Assembly: GCF_021155775.2 (NCBI RefSeq)
Contig: NC_060235.2
Span: forward strand, 7,498,693 to 7,562,692
Direction: 5' to 3'
DNA from: Neodiprion pinetum
Lineage: Eukaryota > Arthropoda > Insecta > Hymenoptera > Diprionidae
DNA: 64,000 nt
The notes under the pieces were generated by a model. The model saw nothing but the letters and a program-made list of their open reading frames with translations, had not been told where the DNA came from and did no database searches. Position numbers and translations under genes: made by a program. Below are positions 38,771-51,450 of this stretch, piece after piece. Every line of letters starts with the position of its first letter. Position 1 is the stretch's first letter.

Positions 38771-39063
38771 ATAGCAAGGAGAGTTCTGCGTAGAAACACC
38801 TTCTCTACCGACCGAGCCGACCAGTCCGCCTATACATTCTCCCCAGACTCAAACCCTTTTCCGCTCCGCGCAGCCCAGACGCAAACCCTTGAAAATTACT
38901 CCCACTCTCACAAGATTAAATGTGCTCTGCCGACCGTTCGTCGGTAAGAAAATCTCCCAAATGACCATGATCGTCGGTAAAAAATCCTCCAAATGACCAT
39001 GATTGTCGGTGAAAACGCCAAAAAATCCTCCAACATGAGTTCGTGAGCCCTGTGAAGAAGCCG

Positions 39064-39066
<3 letters not shown>

Positions 39067-39094
<28 letters not shown>
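39067..39094. repeat. (GT)14 microsatellite
   Basis: Uninterrupted GT dinucleotides. Confidence 0.95.
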
Positions 39095-39534
39095 TCCGAG
39101 GTGGTTGGCGGTGGTTGGAGGTGGTCGGAGGTCGACGAGGAGGAGGACGAGGAAGACTAGGAGAAGAAGGTGGCTGAGGATTTGTGCTCGGTGAGTAAAA
39201 CACTTTTATAATATTTGATGGCAATTGTAATTATATTTCATCTAAAATATTTCAAACTTGTCATGTTCACATTAAATTATTTAAATTCATGTTTCGCGCA
39301 AGCACAAATTCGGTAGATATAAATGCGCTAATAAAATTTATTATATTATCAATTAATTAATTGATTATATTAATCCTTACACAATATTTTTAATGGGTTC
39401 CTATACTGAGAATATTTATTACTATTCCAGGTATAACCCGAGGTGGTTGGAGGTGGTCGAGCTGGACGAGGTGGCGGACGAGGATTCGTGCTCGGTGAGT
39501 TCAACATTTTTACAATATTTGACGAAGTAGAATC

Positions 39535-39730
39535 AGCATCAGGAGTAGGATCAGGGGAAGATGTAGAAATAGGAGTAGAAGTAGGAGTAGTGGTAGGAAT
39601 AGGACTCGGAGTAGGAATATGAGTAGAAGTAGGAATAGTAGGAGTTAGAGTGGGATTAGGAGTAGGAGTAGGAGTAGGAGCAGAAGTAGGTAGGGCGGGG
39701 CGGGACGTGAGAGGGGCGGGGAGGGGCGGG
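39535..39730. repeat. GGAGTAGGAGTAGG-type polypurine tract
   Basis: Degenerate GTAGGA units run into GGGGCGGG repeats at 39,690-39,735. Confidence 0.8.
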
Positions 39731-39734
39731 AAGG

Positions 39735-40631
39735 GGATATTGTCATATCAAGTTATCAGTAATAAGCAATTGCGGGTAAAATATTAGCTTACTTTTGTAA
39801 GTATTTATGAATATAGCCTCTATGAATATTCATTGTTGGTATGTAAGTTCTGGCAACGTACCTACTTTCTGTAAGAGATGTTGAAGATTTTCAACATAAT
39901 TATGTTTCAGTTCTGTGCCCCACCTAGTGATCCACTAGTACATATCCTCCGACGTGACATCGCTGTGCTACGTATAAAGAAGAAAAGATTTATTAAGATG
40001 CAGATTGCTCCTCTCTTCTTGCCATTGTGCTTTCAGCCATTGTTGTGGTGTGTGTTTAAAATTAAGGACAGTATATAATATAGAATAACAGGTACAGCCA
40101 CGAATATAGCACTACAATAAATCTTATAGAAATAAGCTCTCATTGAGATTTCTCTGTATTTATAACTCGACGCGAGAAGGCAAAAATCAATGTAATGCCA
40201 TCTGTAAGGTAATTGGACTCGTATTTGCACTACGAGAACTCGTTGGGCATTTTGCGGTGAAGTTTGAAAAATTGTTGTACAAGAAATTAAATAACTATAA
40301 AAATGGATAAAAAATATTATCTCTAATTGTGAATGTAGCTAATACAGCTTTAACCGTATATTGATTATGTTGATGATCTGTTGTGACAAGATCGGAATTA
40401 GATAAGCTCTCTAAATACTCTTTTCTAGACTATTGATTTATATCATGTATATGTAAATGTATATGTCTTTAGTTTATACAATCACTGCACTAGGATTACC
40501 CTTGCCACGTTTTATGGTGCGTTTGTGTAATTTGTATATTATTAACCTTACGTTTTACTCTATTTGCGACAAGTTGTGAGTGTTTCTAATTTCTTGGCAA
40601 TTATTTATGTACATGTATGTGTATATATGTA
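39735..40631. other. AT-rich spacer, no gene recognised
   Basis: No convincing open frame. It ends in a TATGTA-type microsatellite at the left edge of the palindrome. Confidence 0.5.
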
Positions 40632-42109
40632 TATGCATGCGTATATACATATACATATACAGAGAGGTATACACAGAGGTTTTAGTATATTCACATACGG
40701 ATTTCTGTGTATAGGTATACTTGAACTAAAATATCCTTATCTCTAATACGGAGTTCTTCGTAATTCGCATTTGTTCTTGTAACCCAATGTCCTACATACG
40801 ATGGCAAAAATCTAGATCCAACTTAACTGAGTTTCAAAGCCCTGTTGACATAAAAGCAGCTATTTGATAGAAATTATAGTTTATAGTTTACACAGCCCAT
40901 TGCATGATATTTCATCATCAATACATATGTTTCAATGTATTTAGAAATAATTTATCAAATGTACAGAGGTCATGTGCAAATAATAAATGAATTCGACCGC
41001 AGTTTGATGTATTCATTGGAGCTTTAACAATAAATTTAAGCTTTGTTACTTCTCTTATTTTATAATGGATAATCAAAAACATTTCCGACTATTCGTGCTG
41101 TGGAAGCATGGGGATTAAACCAAATGTAGCAAAAGATTAGAAACAGTGTATGTAGAGTACGGAAATTTTTCTAATAATGCAAACACGTGCCGCTAGCTTA
41201 GTTTTGACATATCTAGAATACCACGCCTTGCGAATTAGCTTTCCAGACGGAGATGAATGATGAATTTTAAGGACTGCATTATCGTTGTTGAATACTCTAT
41301 GCCTCATGGGAAAGGAAAATCTGTAACGATAAAATTGATGCACCGGATCATCGTCGACTTTAACTTATGAAATGTCCTACCATTTTCGAACACCTCCTAC
41401 CTCCCCCTGCCACCACCGACCATCAATGGCCACTTTCGACCACCCCCTATCACCTTCCGCCAGCGCCGACCTCCAACCATCCTATTTACCTATATTACTG
41501 GATTAGCTATGATATGAAAAGAGAAGAATTATTCATTTCGAAATGGGATTCTATTCGACGCGCACTCGATGTATTCCATAACATTAGTATTCATAATTAT
41601 TCCAACAACTTTTCATTTGCTCTTTCGATCTTGAATTTTCATAGGCATAGAATCGAAACGCTGTTTTAGCTGGTCGCAAGTGAAGTATCTGCGTTGGGTG
41701 GAGGAGCAGAATTTATTTTTCGAAAAGTATTCGGATGGAAAAAAATTCAGAGTAACTGTAATACACCACGGATGCGCTAATTTTGAACGAGATGAAATGG
41801 ATGCTTCGTATATGAGACAGTATTTAACGCTGCGTAGTGATTTAAAGACCTAAAAAGGTGATAGGGAAAGAAAGAACGAAGCTTCTTAACACTTCGAGTG
41901 TATTTTAACACACATTTGAAAGATACGAGCGAAATTTTTCATCATCCAACTGTCGCAGAACGGCAGCGTTATCAGCTGACCCCTTAACTGAAGGATATAT
42001 CTTCAGTCAACGGCTGACCATCGAAGGGCCTGGCCGCTTGAGTCTGGAATCGGCAGGAGAGATAAAGTGTGTATTTCTTGTATGAAATGTGAAAACTAAA
42101 CTCATTATA

Positions 42110-42182
42110 CATCATATCATATCATCATACATCATACATCATACATCGTACATCGTACATCATACATCATACATCATCATAC
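42110..42182. repeat. CATCATACAT microsatellite, left arm
   Basis: Repeats of ATACATC/ATCATAC; the mirrored copy is at ~47,903-47,975, and a shorter one is near 49,848-49,880. Confidence 0.8.
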
Positions 42183-43289
42183 CTAGTATTACAGTTCGAA
42201 ACCAAAGTTTGAATTTTCGGATGTTCGGAAAGTGACGTCACCAATCTAGAATCGGCTAGCCGAGTTCCTCAGTCTGGTAACAACCGCGCAGTAGAGCGGA
42301 CGGTTGAGAGTCGCGCTCCGCAAATTTCGAGTACCGGGTTCTCAACCTCTCGGATCCCGCGCTTCGGGTCCGCTACGTATTTCGAGTACCGGGTTCTCAA
42401 CCTCCCGGATCCCACGCTTCGAGTCCGCTACGCGGTGAAACTCGACTTCCAGGATAAGCGCTCCGTGGTTCCTGTTTACAATAAATTATTTCAATTCGTT
42501 TTTCGCGCAAGCCGAAATTCAGTAGCTGTCAGTCCGCTAATAAAATTTCTCGACTTCCAGGATAAGCGCTCCGTGGTTCCTGGTTCATGTTTACAATAAA
42601 TTATTTCAATTCGTTTTTCGCGCAAGCCCAAATTCAGTAGCTGTCGGTGCGCTAATAAAATTTCTATAACTTTACAATCTTCTCATAATCTTTTTGGTCA
42701 AATATGTCGATAAGAAAATTATATTAAACCTTACACGGTATTTTTGATTTGTTCTCATCCTGAAAATATTTATTAGCATTCAAGGTATAACTCGAGGTGG
42801 TTGGCGGTGGTCGTTGGGGGCGGTTAGGGGTGGTTGCGGGTAATCGCGGTGATTCAGGAGGAGAGGGACGAGGATTTCTGCTCGGTGATTTTAACAATTT
42901 TATAATATTCGATGGCGATTGCAATTATATTTCATCTAATCTTTTTCAAACTTGTCATCTTTACAATAAATTATTTCAATTCGTTTTTCGCGCAAGCCCA
43001 AAGTCAGTAGCTGTCAGTGCGCTAATAAAATTTCTATAACTTTACAATCTTCTCATAATCTTTTTGGTCAAATATGTCGATAAAAAAATTATATTAAACC
43101 TTACACGGTATTTTTGATTTGTTCTCATCCTGAAAATATTTATTAGCATTCGAGGTATAACTCGAGGTGGTTGGCGGTGGTCGTTGGGGGTGGTTAGGGG
43201 TGGTTGCGGGTGATCGCGGTGATTCAGGAGGAGCGGGACGAGGATTTGTGCTCGGTGAGTAAAACACTATTATAATATTTGATGGCATT

Positions 43290-44890
43290 TGGATTATATT
43301 TTATATAACATATTTCAAACTAGTCATGTTTACATAAAATTATTTCAATTCATTTTTCGTGCAAGCACATATTCAGTAGCTATGGATAATATTATACAAT
43401 TTATTATATTATTAATTATTAATTCATATTCTTATAATATTTGATGGCAATTGTAATTATATTTCATCTGAAACATTACAAACTTGTCACGTTTACAATA
43501 AATTGTTTCAATTCATTTTTCGTGCAAGCACATATTCAGTAGCTATGGATAATCTTATACAATTTATTATATTATTAATTAATTAATTCATATTCTTATA
43601 ATATTTAATGGCAATTGTAATTATATTTCATCTAAAATATTACAAACTTGTCACGTTTACAATAAATTATTTTAATTCATTTTTCGTGCAAGCACATATC
43701 CAGTAGCTATGAATAATCTTGTACAATTTCTTATATTATTAATTGATTAATTATTATTCTTATAATATCTGGTGGCAATTGTAATTATATTTCATCTGAA
43801 ATATTACAAACTTGTCACGTTTACAATAAATTGTTTCAATTCATTTTTCGTGCAAGCACATTTCCAGTAGCTATGAATAATCTTGTACAATTTCTTATAT
43901 TATTAATTAATTAATTAATATTCTTATAATATCTGGTGGCAATTGTAATTATATTTCATCTGAAATATTACAAACTTGTCACGTTTACAATAAATTGTTT
44001 CAATTCATTTTTCGTGCAAGCACATTTCCAGTAGCTATGAATAATCTTGTACAATTTCTTATATTATTAATTGATTAATTATTATTCTTATAATATCTGG
44101 TGGCAATTGTAATTATATTTCATCTGAAATATTACAAACTTGTCACGTTTACAATAAATTATTTTAATTCATTTTTCGTGCAAGCACATATTCAGTAGCT
44201 ATGGATAATCTTATACAATTTATTATATTATTAATTAATTAATTCATATTCTTATAATATTTAATGGCAATTGTAATTATATTTCATCTAAAATATTACA
44301 AACTTGTCACGTTTACAATAAATTATTTTAATTCATTTTTCGTGCAAGCACATATCCAGTAGCTATGAATAATCTTGTACAATTTCTTATATTATTAATT
44401 GATTAATTATTATTCTTATAATATCTGGTGGCAATTGTAATTATATTTCATCTGAAATATTACAAACTTGTCACGTTTACAATAAATTGTTTCAATTCAT
44501 TTTTCGTGCAAGCACATTTCCAGTAGCTATGAATAATCTTGTACAATTTCTTATATTATTAATTAATTAATTAATATTCTTATAATATCTGGTGGCAATT
44601 GTAATTATATTTCATCTGAAATATTACAAACTTGTCACGTTTACAATAAATTGTTTCAATTCATTTTTCGTGCAAGCACATTTCCAGTAGCTATGAATAA
44701 TCTTGTACAATTTCTTATATTATTAATTGATTAATTATTATTCTTATAATATCTGGTGGCAATTGTAATTATATTTCATCTGAAATATTACAAACTTGTC
44801 ACGTTTACAATAAATTGTTTCAATTCATTTTTCGTGCAAGCACATATCCAGTAGCTATGAATAATCTTATACAATTTCTCATATTATTAA
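43290..44890. repeat. 164-bp AT-rich tandem array, left (about 9-10 units)
   Basis: GCAAGCACAT recurs at 43361, 43524, 43688, 43852, 44016 and 44180, a 164-bp period. Variants with ATATCC recur at 43688 and 44344, so there is a four-unit (656-bp) higher-order repeat. Confidence 0.92.
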
Positions 44891-44984
44891 TTACTTAATT
44901 AATTACATTAATCCTCACACAATATTTTTGATGTGTTCCTATACTAAAAATATTCATTACTATTCCAGGAGTAACCCGAGGTGG

Positions 44985-45350
44985 CTGGCGGTGGTTGGAG
45001 GTGGTCGGAGGTGGTCGGAGGTGGACGAGGAGGCGGACCAGCTGGACGAGGAGCAGGACGAGGTGGACGAGGAGGAGGCGGGGTGGGTCGCCGGAGAGGA
45101 GGGGCGGGGAGGGGGCGCGGGAGGGGGAAGGGCCGGGGGAGGAAAGGGTCGGGGTTGGGAAGGGGAAGAGGCGGGAAGGGAAGGGGAAGAGGCGGGAAGG
45201 GAAGGGATGGGGAGGGGGAGGGGGGGAGGGAGGGCGGGGGGAGGAAGGGAGGGAGGGCGGGTGGGCGGGGGGGAGGGAGGGAGGAAGGGCGGGCGGGAGG
45301 GAGGGAGGGCGGGGGGGAGGGAGGGAGGGCGGGAGGGAGGGAGTGGAGGA
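44985..45350 (+). repeat. Polypurine GGGAGGG tract with G-quadruplex potential
   Basis: Over 250 bp of GGGAGGGAGGGCGGG and GGAAGGGGAAGAGG runs on the top strand. Many groups of four closely spaced G-runs meet the simple quadruplex rule. The complementary C-rich tract occupies 45,390-45,770, so a single strand could also fold onto itself. Confidence 0.85.
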
Positions 45351-45389
45351 CGGATGTCGGTGCGAGCCCGTTAGAGTTAATAGAGCATA
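45351..45389. other. Palindrome spacer
   Basis: A ~39-bp unique stretch between the G-rich left inner end and the C16 run (45390-45405) opening the right arm. It is the only asymmetric sequence at the centre. Confidence 0.7.
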
Positions 45390-48300
45390 CCCCCCCCCCC
45401 CCCCCGCCCGCCCTCCCTCCCCCCCGCCCTCCCTCCCCCCCGCCCACCCGCCCTCCCTCCCCCCCGCCCACCCGCCCTCCCTCCCTCCCTCCCCCGCCCT
45501 CCCTCCCCCCTCCCCCTCCTTATCCCTTCCCTTCCCGCCTCTTCCCCTTCCCTTCCCGCCTCTTCCCCTTCCCAACCCCGACCCTTTCCTCCCCCGGCCC
45601 TTCCCCCTCCCGCGCCCCCTCCCCGCCCCTCCTCTCCGGCGACCCACCCCGCCTCCTCCTCGTCCACCTCGTCCTGCTCCTCGTCCAGCTGGTCCGCCTC
45701 CTCGTCCACCTCCGACCACCTCCGACCACCTCCGACCACCTCCAACCACCGCCAGCCACCTCGGGTTACTCCTGGAATAGTAATGAATATTTTTAGTATA
45801 GGAACACATCAAAAATATTGTGTGAGGATTAATGTAATTAATTAAGTAATTAATAATATGAGAAATCGTACAAGATTATTCATAGCTACTGGATATGTGC
45901 TTGCACGAAAAATGAAGTAAAATAATTTATTGTAAACGTGACAAGTTTGTCATATTTCAGATGAAATATAATTACAATTGCCACCAGATATTATAAGAAT
46001 ATTAATTAATTAATTAATAATATAAGAAATTGTACAAGATTATTCATAGCTACTGGATATGTGCTTGCACGAAAAATGAATTGAAACAATTTATTGTAAA
46101 CGTGACAAGTTTGTAATATTTCAGATGAAATATAATTACAATTGCCACCAGATATTATAAGAATATTAATTAATTAATTAATAATATAAGAAATTGTACA
46201 AGATTATTCATAGCTACTGGAAATGTGCTTGCACGAAAAATGAATTGAAACAATTTATTGTAAACGTGACAAGTTTGTAATAACTCAGATGAAATATAAT
46301 TACAATTGCCACCAGATATTATAAGAATATTAATTAATTAATTAATAATATAAGAAATTGTACAAGATTATTCATAGCTACTGGATATGTGCTTGCACGA
46401 AAAATGAATTAAAATAATTTATTGTGAACGTGACAAGTTTGTAATATTTCAGATGAAATATAATTACAATTGCCATTAAATATTATAAGAATATGAATTA
46501 ATTAATTGATAATATAATAAATTGTATAAGATTATCCATAGCTACTGAATATGTGCTTGCACGAAAAATGAATCGAAACAATTTATTGTAAACGTGACAA
46601 GTTTGTAATGTTTCAGATGAAATATAATTACAATTGCCATTAAATATTATAAGAATATGAATTAATTAATTAATAATATAATAAATTGTATAATATTATC
46701 CATAGCTACTGAATATGTGCTTGCACGAAAAATAAATTGAAATAATTTTATGTAAACATGACTAGTTTGAAATATGTTATATAAAATATAATCCAAATGC
46801 CATCAAATATTATAATAGTGTTTTACTCACCGAGCACAAATCCTCGTCCCGCTCCTCCTGAATCACCGCGATCACCCGCAACCACCCCTAACCACCCCCA
46901 ACGACCACCGCCAACCACCTCGAGTTATACCTCGAATGCTAATAAATATTTTCAGGATGAGAACAAATCAAAAATACCGTGTAAGGTTTAATATAATTTT
47001 TTTATCGACATATTTGACCAAAAAGATTATGAGAAGATTGTAAAGTTATAGAAATTTTATTAGCGCACTGACAGCTACTGACTTTGGGCTTGCGCGAAAA
47101 ACGAATTGAAATAATTTATTGTAAAGATGACAAGTTTGAAAAAGATTAGATGAAATATAATTGCAATCGCCATCGAATATTATAAAATTGTTAAAATCAC
47201 CGAGCAGAAATCCTCGTCCCTCTCCTCCTGAATCACCGCGATTACCCGCAACCACCCCTAACCGCCCCCAACGACCACCGCCAACCACCTCGAGTTATAC
47301 CTTGAATGCTAATAAATATTTTCAGGATGAGAACAAATCAAAAATACCGTGTAAGGTTTAATATAATTTTCTTATCGACATATTTGACCAAAAAGATTAT
47401 GAGAAGATTGTAAAGTTATAGAAATTTTATTAGCGCACCGACAGCTACTGAATTTGGGCTTGCGCGAAAAACGAATTGAAATAATTTATTGTAAACATGA
47501 ACCAGGAACCACGGAGCGCTTATCCTGGAAGTCGAGAAATTTTATTAGCGGACTGACAGCTACTGAATTTCGGCTTGCGCGAAAAACGAATTGAAATAAT
47601 TTATTGTAAACAGGAACCACGGAGCGCTTATCCTGGAAGTCGAGTTTCACCGCGTAGCGGACTCGAAGCGTGGGATCCGGGAGGTTGAGAACCCGGTACT
47701 CGAAATACGTAGCGGACCCGAAGCGCGGGATCCGAGAGGTTGAGAACCCGGTACTCGAAATTTGCGGAGCGCGACTCTCAACCGTCCGCTCTACTGCGCG
47801 GTTGTTACCAGACTGAGGAACTCGGCTAGCCGATTCTAGATTGGTGACGTCACTTTCCGAACATCCGAAAATTCAAACTTTGGTTTCGAACTGTAATACT
47901 AGGTATGATGATGTATGATGTATGATGTACGATGTACGATGTATGATGTATGATGTATGATGATATGATATGATGTATAATGAGTTTAGTTTTCACATTT
48001 CATACAAGAAATACACACTTTATCTCTCCTGCCGATTCCAGACTCAAGCGGCCAGGCCCTTCGATGGTCAGCCGTTGACTGAAGATATATCCTTCAGTTA
48101 AGGGGTCAGCTGATAACGCTGCCGTTCTGCGACAGTTGGATGATGAAAAATTTCGCTCGTATCTTTCAAATGTGTGTTAAAATACACTCGAAGTGTTAAG
48201 AAGCTTCGTTCTTTCTTTCCCTATCACCTTTTTAGGTCTTTAAATCACTACGCAGCGTTAAATACTGTCTCATATACGAAGCATCCATTTCATCTCGTTC

Positions 48301-49456
48301 AAAATTAGCGCATCCGTGGTGTATTACAGTTACTCTGAATTTTTTTCCATCCGAATACTTTTCGAAAAATAAATTCTGCTCCTCCACCCAACGCAGATAC
48401 TTCACTTGCGACCAGCTAAAACAGCGTTTCGATTCTATGCCTATGAAAATTCAAGATCGAAAGAGCAAATGAAAAGTTGTTGGAATAATTATGAATACTA
48501 ATGTTATGGAATACATCGAGTGCGCGTCGAATAGAATCCCATTTCGAAATGAATAATTCTTCTCTTTTCATATCATAGCTAATCCAGTAATATAGGTAAA
48601 TAGGATGGTTGGAGGTGGTCGGCGCTGGCGGAAGGTGATAGGGGGTGGTCGAAAGTGGCCATTGATGGTCGGTGGTGGCAGGGGGAGGTAGGAGGTGTTC
48701 GAAAATGGTAGGACATTTCATAAGTTAAAGTCGACGATGATCCGGTGCATCAATTTTATCGTTACAGATTTTCCTTTCCCATGAGGCATAGAGTATTCAA
48801 CAACGATAATGCAGTCCTTAAAATTCATCATTCATCTCCGTCTGGAAAGCTAATTCGCAAGGCGTGGTATTCTAGATATGTCAAAACTAAGCTAGCGGCA
48901 CGTGTTTGCATTATTAGAAAAATTTCCGTACTCTACATACACTGTTTCTAATCTTTTGCTACATTTGGTTTAATCCCCATGCTTCCACAGCACGAATAGT
49001 CGGAAATGTTTTTGATTATCCATTATAAAATAAGAGAAGTAACAAAGCTTAAATTTATTGTTAAAGCTCCAATGAATACATCAAACTGCGGTCGAATTCA
49101 TTTATTATTTGCACATGACCTCTGTACATTTGATAAATTATTTCTAAACACATTGAAACATATGTATTGATAATGAAATATCATGCAATGGGCTGTGTAA
49201 ACTATAAACTATAATTTCTATCAAATAGCTGCTTTTATGTCAACAGGGCTTTGAGACTCAGTTAAGTTGGATCTAGATTTTTGCCATCGTATGTAGGACA
49301 TTGGGTTACAAGAACAAATGCGAATTACGAAGAACTCCGTATTAGAGATAAGGATATTTTAGTTCAAGTATACCTATACACAGAAATCCGTATGTGAATA
49401 TACTAAAACCTCTGTGTATACCTCTCTGTATATGTATATGTATATACGCATGCATA
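45390..49456. repeat. Right arm of giant palindrome (~4.1 kb)
   Basis: Mirror of the left arm, shorter by ~650 bp because the 164-bp tandem array has about four fewer units. It ends at GTATATACGCATGCATA within a TA-rich microsatellite. Confidence 0.93.
45820..46760. repeat. 164-bp AT-rich tandem array, right (about 6 units)
   Basis: This is the reverse complement of the left array. ATGTGCTTGCAC or near variants recur every ~164 bp from ~45,896 to ~46,715. Confidence 0.9.
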
Positions 49457-49469
49457 AGTATACATATAC

Positions 49470-49625
49470 GCTTGTCCTGGAAGTCGAATTTCACCAGGTA
49501 GCGTACCTGCTCCGCAGAAACTACGGAGCACTTATCCTGGAAGTCGAGTTTCACCAGGTAGCGGACCTGGAGCATAGAAACTATGGAGGGCTTGTCCTGA
49601 AACTCGAGTTGCACCAGGAAGCGGA
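49470..49625 (+). repeat. 60-bp minisatellite, right block
   Basis: AAGTCGARTTTCACCAGG begins at 49481 and 49541 with a variant at 49601, a 60-bp period over about 2.5 units. Confidence 0.85.
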
Positions 49626-50465
49626 CTCGGAGCGCAGGACCCAGGAGGTAGAGAACCCGGTACTCGAAATCTGCGGAGCGCGATTTTCACACGTCCGCTC
49701 TACTGCGCGGTTGTTTCCACACTGAGGAATTCGGCTAGCTGATTTTAGCTCGATGACGTCAAGAGAAAAAAAATTTTGAGTGACGTCACTTTCTGAACAT
49801 CCCAACATCCAAACTTTTGTTTCGAACTTCAATACCATGTACGAAGTATGATGTATGATGTACGATGATATGATATGATGTAGAATGATTTTAGTTTTCA
49901 CATTTCAAACAAGAAATACGCACTTCATCTTTCGTGCCGATTCCAGACTCATGCGGCTAGGCCTTTCGATGGTCAGCCGTTGACTAAAGATATATTCTTC
50001 AGTTAACGGGGGTGCTAATAACGCTGTCGTTCCGCGACAGTTGAATGATAAAAATTGTTGCTCGTACCTCTCAAATGTGTGTTAAAATACACTCAAAGTT
50101 TTAAAAAGCTTCGTTCTATCTCTCCCTATAAAAAAAAAAGTCTTCGACAATCACCTTTTTAGGTTTTTAAATCAGGACACTGCGTTAAATACTGTCTCAT
50201 ATACGGAGCATCTCGATCAAAATTAGCGCATCCGTGATCTATTACAGTTACTCTGAATTTTTTTCTACACGAACACTTTTCGAGAAACAATTCTGCTGAT
50301 CTACCCTACATAGATATCTCACTTGCGACTAGCTAAAACAGCGTTTCAATTCCATGCCTAGAAAATTCAAGATCGAGAGAGCAAATGATAAGTTGTTGGA
50401 GTAATTATGAATATCACTGTTATGGGATACATCGAGCGCGTGTCGAATAGAATAATTCTTTTATT
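49626..50465 (+). repeat. Diverged third copy of part of the palindrome arm
   Basis: Collinear with 47,640-48,545 in the same orientation but with many substitutions and small indels. Shared landmarks include GAGAACCCGGTACTCGAAAT, TCTACTGCGCGGTTGTT, CGATGGTCAGCCGTTGACT and AAATGTGTGTTAAAATACAC. Confidence 0.88.
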
Positions 50466-51300
50466 TTAATATTATAGACGTATTATTGTAGATAATCTAG
50501 TTTGTCTCGTGGAAAATTATAAAATTTATAGTATGCATCACGTATGAATCGTAAATGGATCATATACCTATATTAATATCGTACATGGACCGCATATACA
50601 TATGTATTTTTTGGTCTCTGCATGATTATTACATCTGATCTATTGTTATTTATGATCCATGTATACATTCCTCTCTCAGGTACCTATACTTTAATTAAAT
50701 CACTGTTTTGCTACGAATTTTGGAAGAAATTTATTCTCATTATTAATTTCTTGTATCGCCGGCTTGGGTTTACCATTGGGAAGACTGTGTTACTCGGAAG
50801 GTGAATGCAGCCAGCATCATGTCGAAATCGGTAACTCTGATGTTCTGCAATAAGTTCTCAACTCTACCGTTGGACCATCTCAGGGGACGCAAGCGCACAA
50901 CGATTTTCGTTTTTCACACCAAAGCCCATCAGGGCAACAGTCTATATTCTTCAGTCAACACCCGACGAAAACTGGTCACAAAAATTTAACCAGGGATATC
51001 CGTCTTTATATTCTTCAGTCAATGGATCAGCGTGCACAAAATGTGTACGGATGAATTTTCGAAAAGCATAAGCATCAAATTCCAACCGTTCTTTAAAGAA
51101 TAAACTTTCCAACTCAATAACAAATGCTACCTCAACCTTTCCGAGTCACTACCTCAATTATTTAAGATTCTAACCTCGAAAATTCGTACAAAGTATACCG
51201 CCAACAGAAATAGTTTGACAATTGAAACTCGGGATCATGGAGACTTACTCTAGTCTCCATGCTCGGGATGGCCAGCCTGAATGAAGAGCCGACAAGACTC
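50466..51300. other. Spacer between repeat block and Rassf promoter
   Basis: No gene recognised. It contains two copies of TATATTCTTCAGTCAA (50943-50958, 51007-51022), related to a motif in the repeat arms. Confidence 0.5.
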
Positions 51301-51310
51301 GCGCATGCGC
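51301..51310. promoter_or_regulatory. GCGCATGCGC palindrome upstream of Rassf (NRF-1/Ewg-like)
   Basis: The 10-bp palindrome GCGCATGCGC matches the core bound by NRF-1 and its fly relative Ewg. It lies ~305 bp before the Rassf ATG in a locally GC-rich stretch, unlike the surrounding AT-rich DNA. A second copy follows at 51451-51460. A promoter role is inferred. Confidence 0.5.
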
Positions 51311-51450
51311 AGTTGATTTTCAACTTTCAAGAGATTTTCTCGGTATACTCACCTGGTTGCGTTGACTTCAGTGGCGTTGACTGAAGATATCGTCCACGGA
51401 TATTTAATGAGAAATGGCTGCGCGTGGGCCGCGCAGCATTCGAGTTGCGT

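Larger units (their letters stand above)
37760..39530. repeat. Mosaic satellite units (GGTGGTTGG block + AT-rich block)
   Basis: Units of roughly 370-430 bp pair a C/T-rich block (CCACCTCGGGTTATACC) with an AT-rich block (AATTTATTGTAAACATGA and relatives). They are forward near 37,825 and 38,196 and inverted near 39,430. The same family recurs in the palindrome at 42.8, 43.15, 44.97, 45.76, 46.9 and 47.3 kb. Confidence 0.75.
40632..45350. repeat. Left arm of giant palindrome (~4.7 kb)
   Basis: Reverse complement of 45,390-49,456. For outer positions x and y the sum is constant at 90,088, shifting to 90,085 after a 3-bp indel near 41,477 and to ~90,740 inside the 164-bp tandem repeat. Identity appears very high; I found only scattered single-base differences (for example near 40,918 and 40,940). 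It contains mosaic satellite units, the 164-bp array and a G-rich inner end. Confidence 0.93.

Noticed and set aside
44895..45812. Long Gly/Arg- or Pro-rich frames on both strands (up to 305 codons)
   Set aside because: They come from the low-complexity polypurine/polypyrimidine tract at the palindrome centre, where every frame is open.
41367..48951. Mirrored frames of 64-101 codons in the palindrome arms
   Set aside because: No domain signal; they are duplicated only because the DNA is duplicated.
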